Of a stretch of 64,000 nucleotides of DNA, positions 31,918 to 44,165 are shown in pieces. Position 1 is the stretch's first letter. Every line of letters starts with the position of its first letter. Location of the stretch: positions 62,001 through 126,000 of the forward strand of contig CAMDMZ010000006.1 in assembly GCA_945902805.1 (NCBI GenBank), written 5' to 3'. This DNA comes from Propionivibrio dicarboxylicus (GTDB taxonomy: Bacteria > Pseudomonadota > Gammaproteobacteria > Burkholderiales > Rhodocyclaceae). Below the pieces are notes generated by a model. The model was given only the letters and a program-made list of their open reading frames with translations, searched no databases and was not told the DNA's origin. A program made the translations under genes and the position numbers.

Positions 31918-32990
31918 CGCATGCGCCCCAAAAATAATGGATTCTGGCGTCGTACGAACATGACGACGAGTAACACGAACATCATCAGATGGACGACCCA
32001 AACGCCAATCCCGAAGCTGATCCGTCCCTGTGCAACCCACGCCTGGCTGACACTCAGCAGATTGTTGTAGATCATGTAGGTCAGCAGCGCAAAAATCAAA
32101 TTATTGGCGCGTCCGGCACGTGGATTGACAAACGCCAGTGGAATCGCCAACAAGCTAAGAATCAAGGCCGTCACCGGAGTACCGATACGCCAAAGCAGTT
32201 CGGCCAAGTAGGCGGGCCGTGGGTCGCGAATCAGTTCGGGGACTGACAGAACCCGGGGTGAATGGGCGGCAAGCGTCACGTCCTTGGCTTCGATACGAAT
32301 CGCGTATCGATCGAACTCCATGACCCGATATTCCGCAGTCCCGGGCGTACCCTCGTAGCGGCGGCCATGTTCGAGAACAATGAATCGATCGCCATTGGGT
32401 GCGATCTCCGTTTTTCCCTGCGCGGTGGCAACGACACCCATGCGGCCATTCTGCATCGAACTGACAAAAACGTTGCGGACCTGGCCTTCGTTACCCGCCA
32501 CACCTTCAACAAAGAACACACGATCGGCTGAACTCGATTCATTGAACGAGCCGGGCGAAAGCCGCGAGATGTCATCCCGCTGATCAAGACGCTGTCGAAA
32601 AGTCTCGCTTTGTTTGTGCGCCCAGGGCGCCAAAAACAACGATAACAGCGTAATCACCGCAATCACCGGCAGAGAAAACTGAAGCACTGGCCGGATCCAT
32701 GCACTCAATGGCATTCCGGATGAGAGCCAGATCACCATTTCGGAATCTCGGTACCAGCGAGAAAAAGTCAGCAGTACAGAAATGAAGACAGTCAGGGATA
32801 GAAGAACCGGCAGATAACCAAGGGCGCCGAAACCAAGTAAAGCGATTACCGATTCCGGTGTGATCTTGCCACCAGCCGCTTGATCCAGCAAACGGATCAA
32901 TTGGGTGGTCAGCAAAACGGCGAAAAGCGTCACAAAGACACCGACCGCAGTGCCGGCAAACTCGCGATAAGCAGCTCGCCGATGAATCAT
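31908..32990 (-). CDS. lptF: LPS export permease LptF
   Basis: Partner permease (360 residues) of LptG in the LPS exporter. N-terminal helix region REFAGTAVGVFVTLFAVLLTTQ, second helix pair near 60-120, periplasmic beta domain and a final block of helices. It is the first of the lptF-lptG pair and is divergent from pepA, the usual arrangement in proteobacteria. Confidence 0.94.
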   Translation of the reverse strand: MIHRRAAYREFAGTAVGVFVTLFAVLLTTQLIRLLDQAAGGKITPESVIALLGFGALGYLPVLLSLTVFISVLLTFSRWYRDSEMVIWLSSGMPLSAWIRPVLQFSLPVIAVITLLSLFLAPWAHKQSETFRQRLDQRDDISRLSPGSFNESSSADRVFFVEGVAGNEGQVRNVFVSSMQNGRMGVVATAQGKTEIAPNGDRFIVLEHGRRYEGTPGTAEYRVMEFDRYAIRIEAKDVTLAAHSPRVLSVPELIRDPRPAYLAELLWRIGTPVTALILSLLAIPLAFVNPRAGRANNLIFALLTYMIYNNLLSVSQAWVAQGRISFGIGVWVVHLMMFVLLVVMFVRRQNPLFLGRMRWR

Positions 32991-33007
32991 AGGAAGGAAA
33001 TGACGCT

Positions 33008-33037
33008 TTGACTTTGTGGAAAAGATGCGAAGATAAT
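33008..33037 (+). promoter_or_regulatory. Candidate sigma-70 promoter for pepA
   Basis: TTGACT (33008-33013), an 18-base spacer and GATAAT (33032-33037), 66 bases before the pepA start. Confidence 0.5.
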
Positions 33038-33103
33038 CGAGATGAGAAGTAACACGCGACTATCGATTGAACTCATCTTCGTCAAACACATCAGGAGAAG
33101 GTC

Positions 33104-34627
33104 TTGGAATTTAGCATAAAGAGCGGAGCCCCGGAAAAACAGCGTAGCGCTTGCGTTGTCGTTGGTGTCTTTGAATCGCGCAAACTTTCCGCTTCCGCCC
33201 GGAAAATAGATGCCGCCGCGAAAGGTTTTCTGACCAGGATTCTGGATCACGGTGATATGGACGGAAAGCTTGGCGCGACGCTGTTGTTACATGCTGTGCC
33301 GGGTGTCGAGGCTGCTCGCGTCTTGTTGGTAGGCCTGGGCAAAGAAAAGGAATTTCGCGACAGCGAGTATCGGCGCGCTATTGTTGCCGCCGTGAGAATG
33401 CTGAATGATACCGGCAGCCTTGATGGCACACTCTATCTCACCGAACTCGATGTCAAGAAGCGCGATACCGCGTGGTGCGTGGAGCAAGCCACGCTGATGG
33501 CGAGAGAAACACTTTATCGCTTCGATCGTTTGAAATCCAAACCTGAGAACACGGTCAGTTCGCTGAAACTGATAACTTTCTCCGTCGTACGCCGAACCGA
33601 GCTGGCCACGGCCGAACTCGCCTTGGCGCAAGGTCTCGCCATGGCTGACGGAATAGACCTGGCGAAGGACTTGGGCAACCTTCCGGGAAATATCTGTACC
33701 CCAAGCTATCTTGCCGATCAAGCACGCCTTCTGGCTGAAGAACACAAGCTGGGAATCGAGATACTGGAAACAGCCGATATGGAAGCCTTGGGCATGCATA
33801 GTCTGCTTTCAGTCGCCAAGGGCTCTCACCAAGCACCCAAGTTCATCGTCTTGCGCCACCAAAAAGGCAAAGCGGGTGCGAAACCGGTCGTCCTGGTTGG
33901 CAAAGGCATTACCTTTGACAGCGGCGGTATTTCACTCAAACCGGGCGCCGGTATGGATGAAATGAAGTACGACATGTGCGGCGCCGCGAGTGTGTTAGGC
34001 ACCATGAAGATGGCCGCCGAACTCAAGCTGCCGATCAACCTGATCGCCGTGATTCCTAGCTCAGAGAATATGCCTGGTGGCAGCGCTTCGAAACCGGGTG
34101 ACATCGTTACTTCCATGTCAGGGCAAACCATTGAGATCCTCAATACCGATGCCGAAGGTCGCCTGATTCTCTGTGACGCCCTCACCTATTCAGAGCGTTT
34201 TGACCCGGCTTGCGTGGTCGATGTGGCCACGTTGACCGGTGCCTGTGTGGTCTCGCTCGGACATGTGACCACTGGCCTTTTCGCCAACGACGACGACCTC
34301 GCCGGTGAATTGCTGGCAGCGGGTCAGAGTTCTTATGACCGTGCCTGGCAGATGCCCCTGTTTGAAGACTATCAGGAGCAACTCAAGAGTAACTTTGCCG
34401 ACATGGCCAACATCGGTGGTCCGCCCGCAGGCTCGATCACCGCTGCCTGCTTCCTGTCACGCTTTACCAAGAAATATCACTGGGCACACCTTGATATCGC
34501 GGGTACGGCGTGGAAATCAGGCAAGGAAAAAGGCGCCACCGGACGCCCGGTCGCCTTGCTATCGCACTTCCTGATCGAGCGCGCCGGCAAAACCAAAGCG
34601 GCACGTGGCACCCGCCAGTCAGCGTGA
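33104..34627 (+). CDS. pepA: Leucyl aminopeptidase
   Basis: M17 cytosolic aminopeptidase (507 residues) with two active-site metals. [15 protein letters not shown] (about 265-280), DMCGAASV and the signature NTDAEGRL (about 347-354) are complete. The start is TTG at 33104, well supported by AGGAGAAGG directly upstream and by the family N-terminus MEFSIKSG. In E. coli PepA also binds DNA (carAB control, plasmid resolution); whether this one does is unknown. holC starts within its stop codon. Confidence 0.96.
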   Translation: MEFSIKSGAPEKQRSACVVVGVFESRKLSASARKIDAAAKGFLTRILDHGDMDGKLGATLLLHAVPGVEAARVLLVGLGKEKEFRDSEYRRAIVAAVRMLNDTGSLDGTLYLTELDVKKRDTAWCVEQATLMARETLYRFDRLKSKPENTVSSLKLITFSVVRRTELATAELALAQGLAMADGIDLAKDLGNLPGNICTPSYLADQARLLAEEHKLGIEILETADMEALGMHSLLSVAKGSHQAPKFIVLRHQKGKAGAKPVVLVGKGITFDSGGISLKPGAGMDEMKYDMCGAASVLGTMKMAAELKLPINLIAVIPSSENMPGGSASKPGDIVTSMSGQTIEILNTDAEGRLILCDALTYSERFDPACVVDVATLTGACVVSLGHVTTGLFANDDDLAGELLAAGQSSYDRAWQMPLFEDYQEQLKSNFADMANIGGPPAGSITAACFLSRFTKKYHWAHLDIAGTAWKSGKEKGATGRPVALLSHFLIERAGKTKAARGTRQSA

Positions 34628-35079
34628 CACGTATCCATTTTTTGCACAGCGCCCGTGACCGCCATCAGGCGGCGGCCGCTTGGCTCGCACAGCGCTGCCA
34701 GAATGGCTTGTCGGCTCTCGTTTACCTGCCCGATCAGGAACTGCTAGGGCAACTTGACCGGCTGTTATGGACACATGCGGCCACCGGTTTCATTCCGCAT
34801 TGCCATGTCGGCGATCCACTGCAATCAGAAACCCCGATTGTGTTGGCGACCGATATCGATGCGATCTCTGGCGCGACTCCTGGTCGATTCACTTTGGATC
34901 GATGTCTGGTCAACCTCGCTAACGGTGTTCCGCCCGGGTTCAGTCGCTTTGAAGAGCTAATCGAAATCATCAGCATGGATAACAACGACCGTCTGCCAGG
35001 AAGGGAGCGCTTCCGGTTTTATCGTGAGCGCGGATACGATCTGCAGAGCATCGATATTTCGAATGGAATTCCGGCATGA
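34624..35079 (+). CDS. holC: DNA polymerase III chi subunit
   Basis: 151-residue clamp-loader accessory protein that links the clamp loader to single-strand binding protein. N-terminal [20 protein letters not shown] and the [21 protein letters not shown] segment fit HolC. GTG start overlapping the pepA stop (GTGA), the common pepA-holC pairing. It overlaps the next gene by 4 bases. Confidence 0.93.
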   Translation: MTRIHFLHSARDRHQAAAAWLAQRCQNGLSALVYLPDQELLGQLDRLLWTHAATGFIPHCHVGDPLQSETPIVLATDIDAISGATPGRFTLDRCLVNLANGVPPGFSRFEELIEIISMDNNDRLPGRERFRFYRERGYDLQSIDISNGIPA

Positions 35080-35516
35080 ATGAGCCTCAGAATCAAACCC
35101 ATCGGGTACTGGCACAGGCAGATGCCTTGATGCGTCGCCACCGCGTTTTCATTGCCGGAAACGCGGTTGTCACCGTACCGGACGAAAACTCTGCAGATCA
35201 AGAGGATGACTTTCCGGTTCTCACAGAGGTCATTGCGGACGAAGCACTGCGACAAAGCGACGAAGACCCGACCCCGCCGGGTCTGACGGAAGCCGAAGTG
35301 CAGGAGATGCTCGCGGCACAGCAACTGGACTTTCAGCATGCTCTGGAGCAGTGGCTCGACGAAAAACTGCCGGAGGAGGTCTTGCGCGTAATGGACGGGG
35401 TCTCCGACCAACTGATCGGTGCCCTGACCGCACGGATGCGAAATGATTTCCTTCCGCAATTCCCCCTCACGCCAGAGCCTCCCACTGAAATAATTCCTCC
35501 CAGCGAACGCGATTAG
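35076..35516 (+). CDS. Hypothetical protein downstream of holC
   Basis: 146-residue acidic protein, no signal peptide or membrane segment. I do not recognise a named domain. It has an N-terminal helix (HRVLAQADALMRRHRVFIAG), a disordered acidic middle, and a C-terminal amphipathic helix (about 85-130). It is translationally coupled to holC (ATGA overlap), so a link to replication or to the pepA-holC unit is possible but unproven. Confidence 0.75.
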   Translation: MNEPQNQTHRVLAQADALMRRHRVFIAGNAVVTVPDENSADQEDDFPVLTEVIADEALRQSDEDPTPPGLTEAEVQEMLAAQQLDFQHALEQWLDEKLPEEVLRVMDGVSDQLIGALTARMRNDFLPQFPLTPEPPTEIIPPSERD

Positions 35517-35528
35517 CTCGGCTGATAA

Positions 35529-36986
<1,458 letters not shown>

Positions 36987-36987
36987 C

Positions 36988-37317
36988 ATGGCGTTTGCAA
37001 ACAACCTCAAGCAACTGCCCAAGATTTCCCATCTAGCGGCGATCGAACTGCTCGCGGCCGATGGCAGCGTCGCCGCGATCATTGAAAACAAAGCTGGACA
37101 AACGGGCTCCCTGGCGGTCTATAACCACCTCGGGCAAATCTACGGCGCAATTACCGTCGAGGCGGCGAAAAAGGGCCTGGAGATTTTCGAGGAGCACGCC
37201 GACGATGCGCGCCAGAATCCGGGCAAACACCCGAATATCGACCGCTTAGTGACCTTGGTCACCGAGGGCAGTGGCATGTACCGTGTGCGCCACAAATTCG
37301 CCACTGATCTGGAATAG
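36988..37317 (+). CDS. DUF2322 protein
   Basis: 109-residue soluble protein resembling DUF2322 (patterns GSLAVYNHLGQIYG and HADDARQNPGKHPNIDRL). Function unknown; probably co-transcribed with purB. Confidence 0.75.
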   Translation: MAFANNLKQLPKISHLAAIELLAADGSVAAIIENKAGQTGSLAVYNHLGQIYGAITVEAAKKGLEIFEEHADDARQNPGKHPNIDRLVTLVTEGSGMYRVRHKFATDLE

Positions 37318-37415
37318 ACTGTCACGCAAGTCGGGAATCGCCACACGGAAACCACCCACAAGCAACAAGGCCTCGACTTGCAAACTTGCCCATTCAACAG
37401 AGAAAAGGAGTTCAC

Positions 37416-37889
37416 ATGAAACTCAAGAGCATCATTACCGCCATCGTCGCCACTACAACACTCGGCATATCCCTCTCGGCATCCGCCCAGGCTATCGGCA
37501 AGCCGGAAGACAACATCCGTTGGCGCCAGTCGGCCTACCACGTCAAGGCATGGAGCATGGGGCGCATCAAAGCCAACCTTGAAGGTACTTACAACAAGGA
37601 TCAGGTCATCCAGGCAGCCAATGTAATTCAGGCGCTTGCCAATTCGGGCATGGGGGCTCTTTATCAACCCGGCACCGACAAGGGCAAGGGCTGGAAAGAT
37701 ACCCGCGCCAAGGCGGAATTGTTCACCGACAAGGAAGGCGTAGGCAAAGTCGCCATGGCCTTCAACAAGGAAGCCAACGAAATGGCCAAAGTTGCGGCGT
37801 CCGGCGACGCAGCGGCAGTCAAAGCCCAGTTCGGCAAGCTCGGCGAATCCTGTAGCGGTTGCCACGACAAATTCCGCGTCAAGGAATAA
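37416..37889 (+). CDS. Cytochrome c'
   Basis: 157-residue periplasmic four-helix cytochrome c' with a signal peptide cleaved after ASAQA (about residue 25) and the heme site CSGCH near the C-terminus (Cys146, Cys149, His150). N-terminal IRWRQSAYHVKAWSMGRIKAN is typical. Cytochromes c' bind NO and may protect against nitrosative stress. AAAAGGAG precedes the ATG at 37416. A cytochrome b561 gene lies convergent downstream, a frequent electron-transfer partner. Confidence 0.92.
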   Translation: MKLKSIITAIVATTTLGISLSASAQAIGKPEDNIRWRQSAYHVKAWSMGRIKANLEGTYNKDQVIQAANVIQALANSGMGALYQPGTDKGKGWKDTRAKAELFTDKEGVGKVAMAFNKEANEMAKVAASGDAAAVKAQFGKLGESCSGCHDKFRVKE

Positions 37890-37916
37890 GTCGCATCACC
37901 CGTTACCGCACGAAAG

Positions 37917-37944
37917 AAAAAGGCCACCTGCGGGTGGCCTTTTT
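37917..37944. terminator. Bidirectional terminator between cytochrome c' and b561 genes
   Basis: Perfect stem AAAAAGGCCACC / GGTGGCCTTTTT with a TGCG loop between two convergent genes; T-runs follow the stem on both strands. Confidence 0.85.
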
Positions 37945-37948
37945 GCAC

Positions 37949-38632
37949 TTACCAACTGGGAACCGATCCTGCCGCCGGCGGCGGTGCTGGTGGCGGCAAC
38001 CAGATGCCGCTTGCCCCATATACAACGCCCACGGCCAGCAGCGCCGCGACGATGAAAGCAATCAGACCACCACCTCGCGCCGTCTCGCCAGAACCGACTT
38101 TCCAGCCGGTGATCATCGGCTTGATCAGATTCTGCTTCTTGATGCGGGCATAGAAGCCAATGGCCCCTACGTGCGCAACCACGAGCAGGATGATCAAGGG
38201 CTCGATGAGACGATGAATGCCAACCAGCTTGTCAGACAAATCCTTGCCAACAAGGCTGTAGAGTGGGCCTTCGAAAGCGATATCGTCATTGGCGAACAAA
38301 CCGGTGCTTACCAACAGCGCCAGGGTGCCAAGCAAACCAAGCACCGATAGGGCACCCAGCGGATTGTGCCCCTCACCTTGCCATTCGCCCCGCAAATAAG
38401 CCTTGATTGCCCCGGGACCACGCACGAACTGGCTGAAGCGAGCGTAGGTGGACCCCACAAAGCCCCAGATCACACGAAACACGAGCAAACCGAGAACCGT
38501 AAGGCCAAACCGGCCGTGCCAGACCATCGCGTTGCCACCGATATTGACACTGACAAAGGCACCGGCGACGCAAATCACCAGTACCCAGTGAAACACCCTT
38601 GTCGGCAAATCCCAAATGGTAATGCGTTGCAT
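37949..38632 (-). CDS. Cytochrome b561-family protein
   Basis: 227-residue di-heme membrane cytochrome b of the Ni-hydrogenase/cyt-b561 type. Histidines in WDLPTRVFHWVLV, the NAMVWHGRFG stretch and GIHRLIEP / VVAHVGAI are candidate heme ligands. Four helices plus a C-terminal one; Pro-rich tail. A degenerate copy of the dispersed repeat (38079-38103) encodes KVGSGETA, where this family normally has a similar sequence. Starts from ATG 38632 that overlaps the secF stop. Confidence 0.88.
   Translation of the reverse strand: MQRITIWDLPTRVFHWVLVICVAGAFVSVNIGGNAMVWHGRFGLTVLGLLVFRVIWGFVGSTYARFSQFVRGPGAIKAYLRGEWQGEGHNPLGALSVLGLLGTLALLVSTGLFANDDIAFEGPLYSLVGKDLSDKLVGIHRLIEPLIILLVVAHVGAIGFYARIKKQNLIKPMITGWKVGSGETARGGGLIAFIVAALLAVGVVYGASGIWLPPPAPPPAAGSVPSW
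38079..38103 (+). repeat. Dispersed repeat, degenerate copy 12 (inside cytochrome b561 gene)
   Basis: GCCGTC, two bases, then the core with one change and a shortened T tract (CGCCAGAACCGACTTT). Encodes KVGSGETA near residues 177-184. It may be a chance resemblance because the family already has a KVGSGETARGG-like sequence here. Confidence 0.5.
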
Positions 38633-39570
38633 CAAACGACGGCTTCCTGCTTCTCGACCTTGGCCTTGATGAACTGCTCGCGCGACACGCCCAGCCACAT
38701 CACCAAGGGGCTCGCGACCAGCACCGACGAGTAAATACCGAACAAGATACCGATGGTCAGGGCCAGTGCGAAGTAATGCAGCGTCGCACCACCGAAAATC
38801 AGCATGGTGGTGACCACCATCTGCGTTGAGCCATGGGTAATCATGGTGCGTGAAATAGTGCTGGTAATCGCGTGATTGAGCACCTGTGGCGTGGTCAGGC
38901 CGCGCTTGGTCTTAAAGGTCTCGCGCACCCGGTCGAAGACCACGACCGATTCATTCACCGAGTACCCCAGTACCGCCAGCACGGCGGCCAGCACAGGGAG
39001 CGAAAATTCCCATTGGAAGAAAGCAAAAAAGCCAAGAATGATGATGACGTCGTGCATATTGGCGATGATGGCCGACAAGGCAAAGCGCCACTCGAAACGG
39101 AAGGCCAGGTAAATCATGATGCCGATAATCACCAGCAACAAAGCCAAGGCACCATCGTCGGCCAACTCGCGGCCGACTTGCGGGCCGACAAACTCGATGC
39201 GTTTAAGCTCAGGCGCCGTCGCGCCAGCACCGACTTTTGCCAATGAGGCCATCACTCGCTCACCCACCTTCGAGGCTTCGCCGTCCTTCGCTAGGGGCAT
39301 ACGGATCATGACATCGCGCGACGAGCCGAAGTTCTGCACCTGCGGGTCGGTGAACCCATCGCTCTCCAACTGCTTGCGCAACTCCTGCAAATCCGGCGCC
39401 TGCGCATAGCTCACCTCCAGCACGGTGCCGCCGGTGAACTCAATCGAAAAATGCAGACCCCGGGTCGTGAGAAAAAACACGGCCAGCAGAAAGGTGATCA
39501 ACGAAATGATGTTGAATACCAGCGCATGGCGCATGAAGGGGATGTCTTTACGGATGCGGAAAAATTCCAT
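38632..39570 (-). CDS. secF: Protein translocase subunit SecF
   Basis: 312-residue membrane protein that with SecD uses the proton gradient to aid late steps of Sec export. IEFTGGTVLEVSY, KRIEFVGPQVG and the C-terminal helices (GYSVNESVVVFDRVRE) are intact. A copy of the repeat encodes AKVGAGATA at about residues 110-118, in a periplasmic loop of variable length. Follows secD by 12 bases. Confidence 0.96.
   Translation of the reverse strand: MEFFRIRKDIPFMRHALVFNIISLITFLLAVFFLTTRGLHFSIEFTGGTVLEVSYAQAPDLQELRKQLESDGFTDPQVQNFGSSRDVMIRMPLAKDGEASKVGERVMASLAKVGAGATAPELKRIEFVGPQVGRELADDGALALLLVIIGIMIYLAFRFEWRFALSAIIANMHDVIIILGFFAFFQWEFSLPVLAAVLAVLGYSVNESVVVFDRVRETFKTKRGLTTPQVLNHAITSTISRTMITHGSTQMVVTTMLIFGGATLHYFALALTIGILFGIYSSVLVASPLVMWLGVSREQFIKAKVEKQEAVV
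39215..39240 (+). repeat. Dispersed 26-bp repeat, copy 5 (inside secF)
   Basis: GCCGTC, GC, then the exact core CGCCAGCACCGACTTTT (39222-39238). Encodes AKVGAGATA in SecF at about residues 110-118. Confidence 0.8.
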
Positions 39571-39582
39571 GATGTATACCCC

Positions 39583-41457
39583 TTAAGCTTTAGCCGTCGG
39601 CTTCCAGACTTGACCGATCGATACCGACGCCAGATGCCGCCGGCTACCGTAAATCCAGTTGATCAGCGCCCGCGACACCACGACCGAACTGTAGATCGAG
39701 GTCAAAATGCCGAGGCAATGCACCACGGCGAAACCACGTACCGGCCCCGAACCAAACAACAGCAACGCAACACCGGCGATCAAGGTAGTGACGTTGGAAT
39801 CAAGAATCGTCGCCCAGGCCCGCTCGTAGCCGGCCGTAATCGCCGCCTGCGGCGAATTGCCACCGCGCAACTCTTCGCGCACCCGCTCGTTGATCAATAC
39901 GTTGGCGTCAATCGCCATACCCAATGTCAGCGCGATCGCCGCAATACCAGGCAAGGTCAGCGTCGCCTGCAGCAATGACAGCAAGGCCACCAAGAATAGC
40001 AAATTGGCCGACAGCGCCAGTACGGAAACCAAACCGAACAGCAGATAGTAGGAACTCATGAAGATCGAGATGGCGATGAAACCCCACAGCGTCGAATTGA
40101 AGCCCTTGGCGATGTTGTCCGCGCCCAGGCTGGGGCCGATGGTGCGTTCCTCGATAATGTCCATTGGCGCCGCGAGTGAGCCGGCACGCAACAGCAGCGC
40201 CGTATCGTTGGCTTCAACGGAGGACATACGGCCCGAAATCTGCACCCGGCCGCCACCAATCTCGGTCCGAATCACCGGCGCGGTAACCACCTCGCCTTTA
40301 CCCTTTTCGATCAGCAAGATGGCCATCCGCTTGCCGACATTTTCACGCGTGATTTCCTTGAAGATGCGAGCGCCGGCAGAATCGAGCGACAAATGAACGG
40401 CCGCTTCGCTGGTCTGGTTATCGAAGCCAGGCTGGGCATCAGTCAACCGTTCGCCGGTCAGCACGACCTGCTTCTTGACCAACAAACCGCGCCCACCACG
40501 CTCGACGTAATATTCGGTACCGGCAGGCGGCTGGCCCTGCGCAGCGAGTTCCATCACCGACGGACTGGCACTCGCCTCATCATCGACCATGCGAATTTCG
40601 AGTGTCGCCGTGCGTCCCAGGATGTCCTTGGCCTTGGCCGTATCCTGCACGCCGGGCAATTGCACGACGATACGATCAACCCCTTGCTGCTGAATCACCG
40701 GCTCGGCTACGCCGAGCTCGTTGATGCGGTTATGCAGCGTCGTCACATTCTGCTTGATGGCAAATTCCTGGATGCGCTTTTCGGCGCTGGGCTTGAGTGT
40801 GCCCATCAGCTTGAAATCAGCGCCATCCTGAGATTCGACAAACTCGAGGTCGGGTTGATTGTCGAGCAGCAGGCCACGCGCTTTGTCGCGCGTTTCGGCA
40901 TCACGGAAACGGATCGCCAAACGCTGGCCTTCACGACCGATGCCACCATGGCGAATGCTCTTCTCGCGCAAATAACTACGCAAATCGGCACTGATCGAAT
41001 CCAAGCGCTTGGTCACGGCCCCTTTCATATCCACCTGCAGCAGGAAATGCACGCCACCGCGCAAATCCAGGCCCAGATACATGGGCAGGGCATGGATACC
41101 GGTCAGCCAGTTTGGCGAATTGGAAATCAGGTTCAGCGCCACGCTGTAGCCGGCAGAACTCGGATCCGGGTTGAACGCCTTCTCGATGACATCTTTGGCC
41201 TTCAACTGGGAATCGGTGTCGGCCAGGCGGATGCGCACGCTATTGCTATCGAGGAAGACGCCTTGCGGGACGATCGCCGCATCTTTCAGGACCGTTTCGA
41301 CGCGTGCCAGCGCCGTCGTATCAATCTTGAGCGTGGCCTTGACGCTGGCGACCTGTACGGCCGGAGCTTCGCCAAACAAGTTAGGCAACGCGTAAAGAAA
41401 CCCCAGAATCAGGGTGATCACGACCAAGACATTTTTCCAGAGGGGATAACGGTTCAT
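39583..41457 (-). CDS. secD: Protein translocase subunit SecD
   Basis: 624-residue partner of SecF with a large periplasmic domain (P1) between the first helix and the C-terminal helix bundle. GLDLRGGVHFLLQVD, QLPGVQDTAKAKDILG and MAIDANVLINERVREEL are diagnostic. ATG at 41457 chosen over a TTG two codons upstream. Order yajC-secD-secF. Confidence 0.97.
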   Translation of the reverse strand: MNRYPLWKNVLVVITLILGFLYALPNLFGEAPAVQVASVKATLKIDTTALARVETVLKDAAIVPQGVFLDSNSVRIRLADTDSQLKAKDVIEKAFNPDPSSAGYSVALNLISNSPNWLTGIHALPMYLGLDLRGGVHFLLQVDMKGAVTKRLDSISADLRSYLREKSIRHGGIGREGQRLAIRFRDAETRDKARGLLLDNQPDLEFVESQDGADFKLMGTLKPSAEKRIQEFAIKQNVTTLHNRINELGVAEPVIQQQGVDRIVVQLPGVQDTAKAKDILGRTATLEIRMVDDEASASPSVMELAAQGQPPAGTEYYVERGGRGLLVKKQVVLTGERLTDAQPGFDNQTSEAAVHLSLDSAGARIFKEITRENVGKRMAILLIEKGKGEVVTAPVIRTEIGGGRVQISGRMSSVEANDTALLLRAGSLAAPMDIIEERTIGPSLGADNIAKGFNSTLWGFIAISIFMSSYYLLFGLVSVLALSANLLFLVALLSLLQATLTLPGIAAIALTLGMAIDANVLINERVREELRGGNSPQAAITAGYERAWATILDSNVTTLIAGVALLLFGSGPVRGFAVVHCLGILTSIYSSVVVSRALINWIYGSRRHLASVSIGQVWKPTAKA

Positions 41458-41540
41458 TGCCAACCAGTCAAAAAAGAAAGACGACGGTGGATCGGGAAAA
41501 TTGGCTTGTCACCTCGGCTGAGGCGACGAGCAGCGCAGGC

Positions 41541-41882
41541 TTACAGCGTCTTTAGCGTGCCCTTGGGCAACAAAGCGCCGACAGCGGTCTTCTGGATCAC
41601 GACCTCGATGGCGCCATCTTTGCCGGTGGCAACCTCGAGCGTCAGATAGTTCTCGCCGATCTTGGTGATCCGGCCAACGATGCCGCCCTGGGTCGTCACT
41701 TCGTCGCCTTTGGCCAGTTCCACCACCATTTTCTGGTGCTCCTTGGCCTTCTTCATCTGTGGCCGGATCATGAAGAACCAGAGCACGCCAAACATTGCGA
41801 TGATCGGCAACATGCCCATCAAGCCGCCAGTAGGATCATTCGCGGCACCAGCCGCTTGCGCGTAAGCAGTAGAAATCAACAC
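41541..41882 (-). CDS. yajC: Preprotein translocase subunit YajC
   Basis: 113-residue accessory membrane protein of the SecDF complex, one helix (about 20-40), then a small cytoplasmic beta domain (GDEVTTQGGIVGRITKIG). GTG start at 41882 gives the family N-terminus LISTAYAQ. Lies between tgt and secD. Confidence 0.94.
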   Translation of the reverse strand: MLISTAYAQAAGAANDPTGGLMGMLPIIAMFGVLWFFMIRPQMKKAKEHQKMVVELAKGDEVTTQGGIVGRITKIGENYLTLEVATGKDGAIEVVIQKTAVGALLPKGTLKTL

Positions 41883-41917
41883 AAGAACTCCCGTTCAGAA
41901 GCCACAAAGGGGCCGGA

Positions 41918-44097
<2,180 letters not shown>

Positions 44098-44134
44098 GGG
44101 GGCTGATGCGTTGCGCTGCCTGAGAAAGGCCGCG

Positions 44135-44140
44135 ATTATA
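44135..44140 (-). promoter_or_regulatory. Candidate -10 element for queA
   Basis: A perfect TATAAT on the minus strand 38 bases before the queA GTG. No good -35 hexamer at 16-18 bases, so this may be a weak or activator-dependent promoter. Confidence 0.3.
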
Positions 44141-44165
44141 TTGGCGCCCGTCTGCTACAAGCGTT

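Noticed and set aside
40393-41649. Long plus-strand ORF of 418 codons opposite secD
   Set aside because: It lies wholly antisense to the well-identified secD gene, has no recognisable domain, and such open antisense frames are common in GC-rich codon usage.
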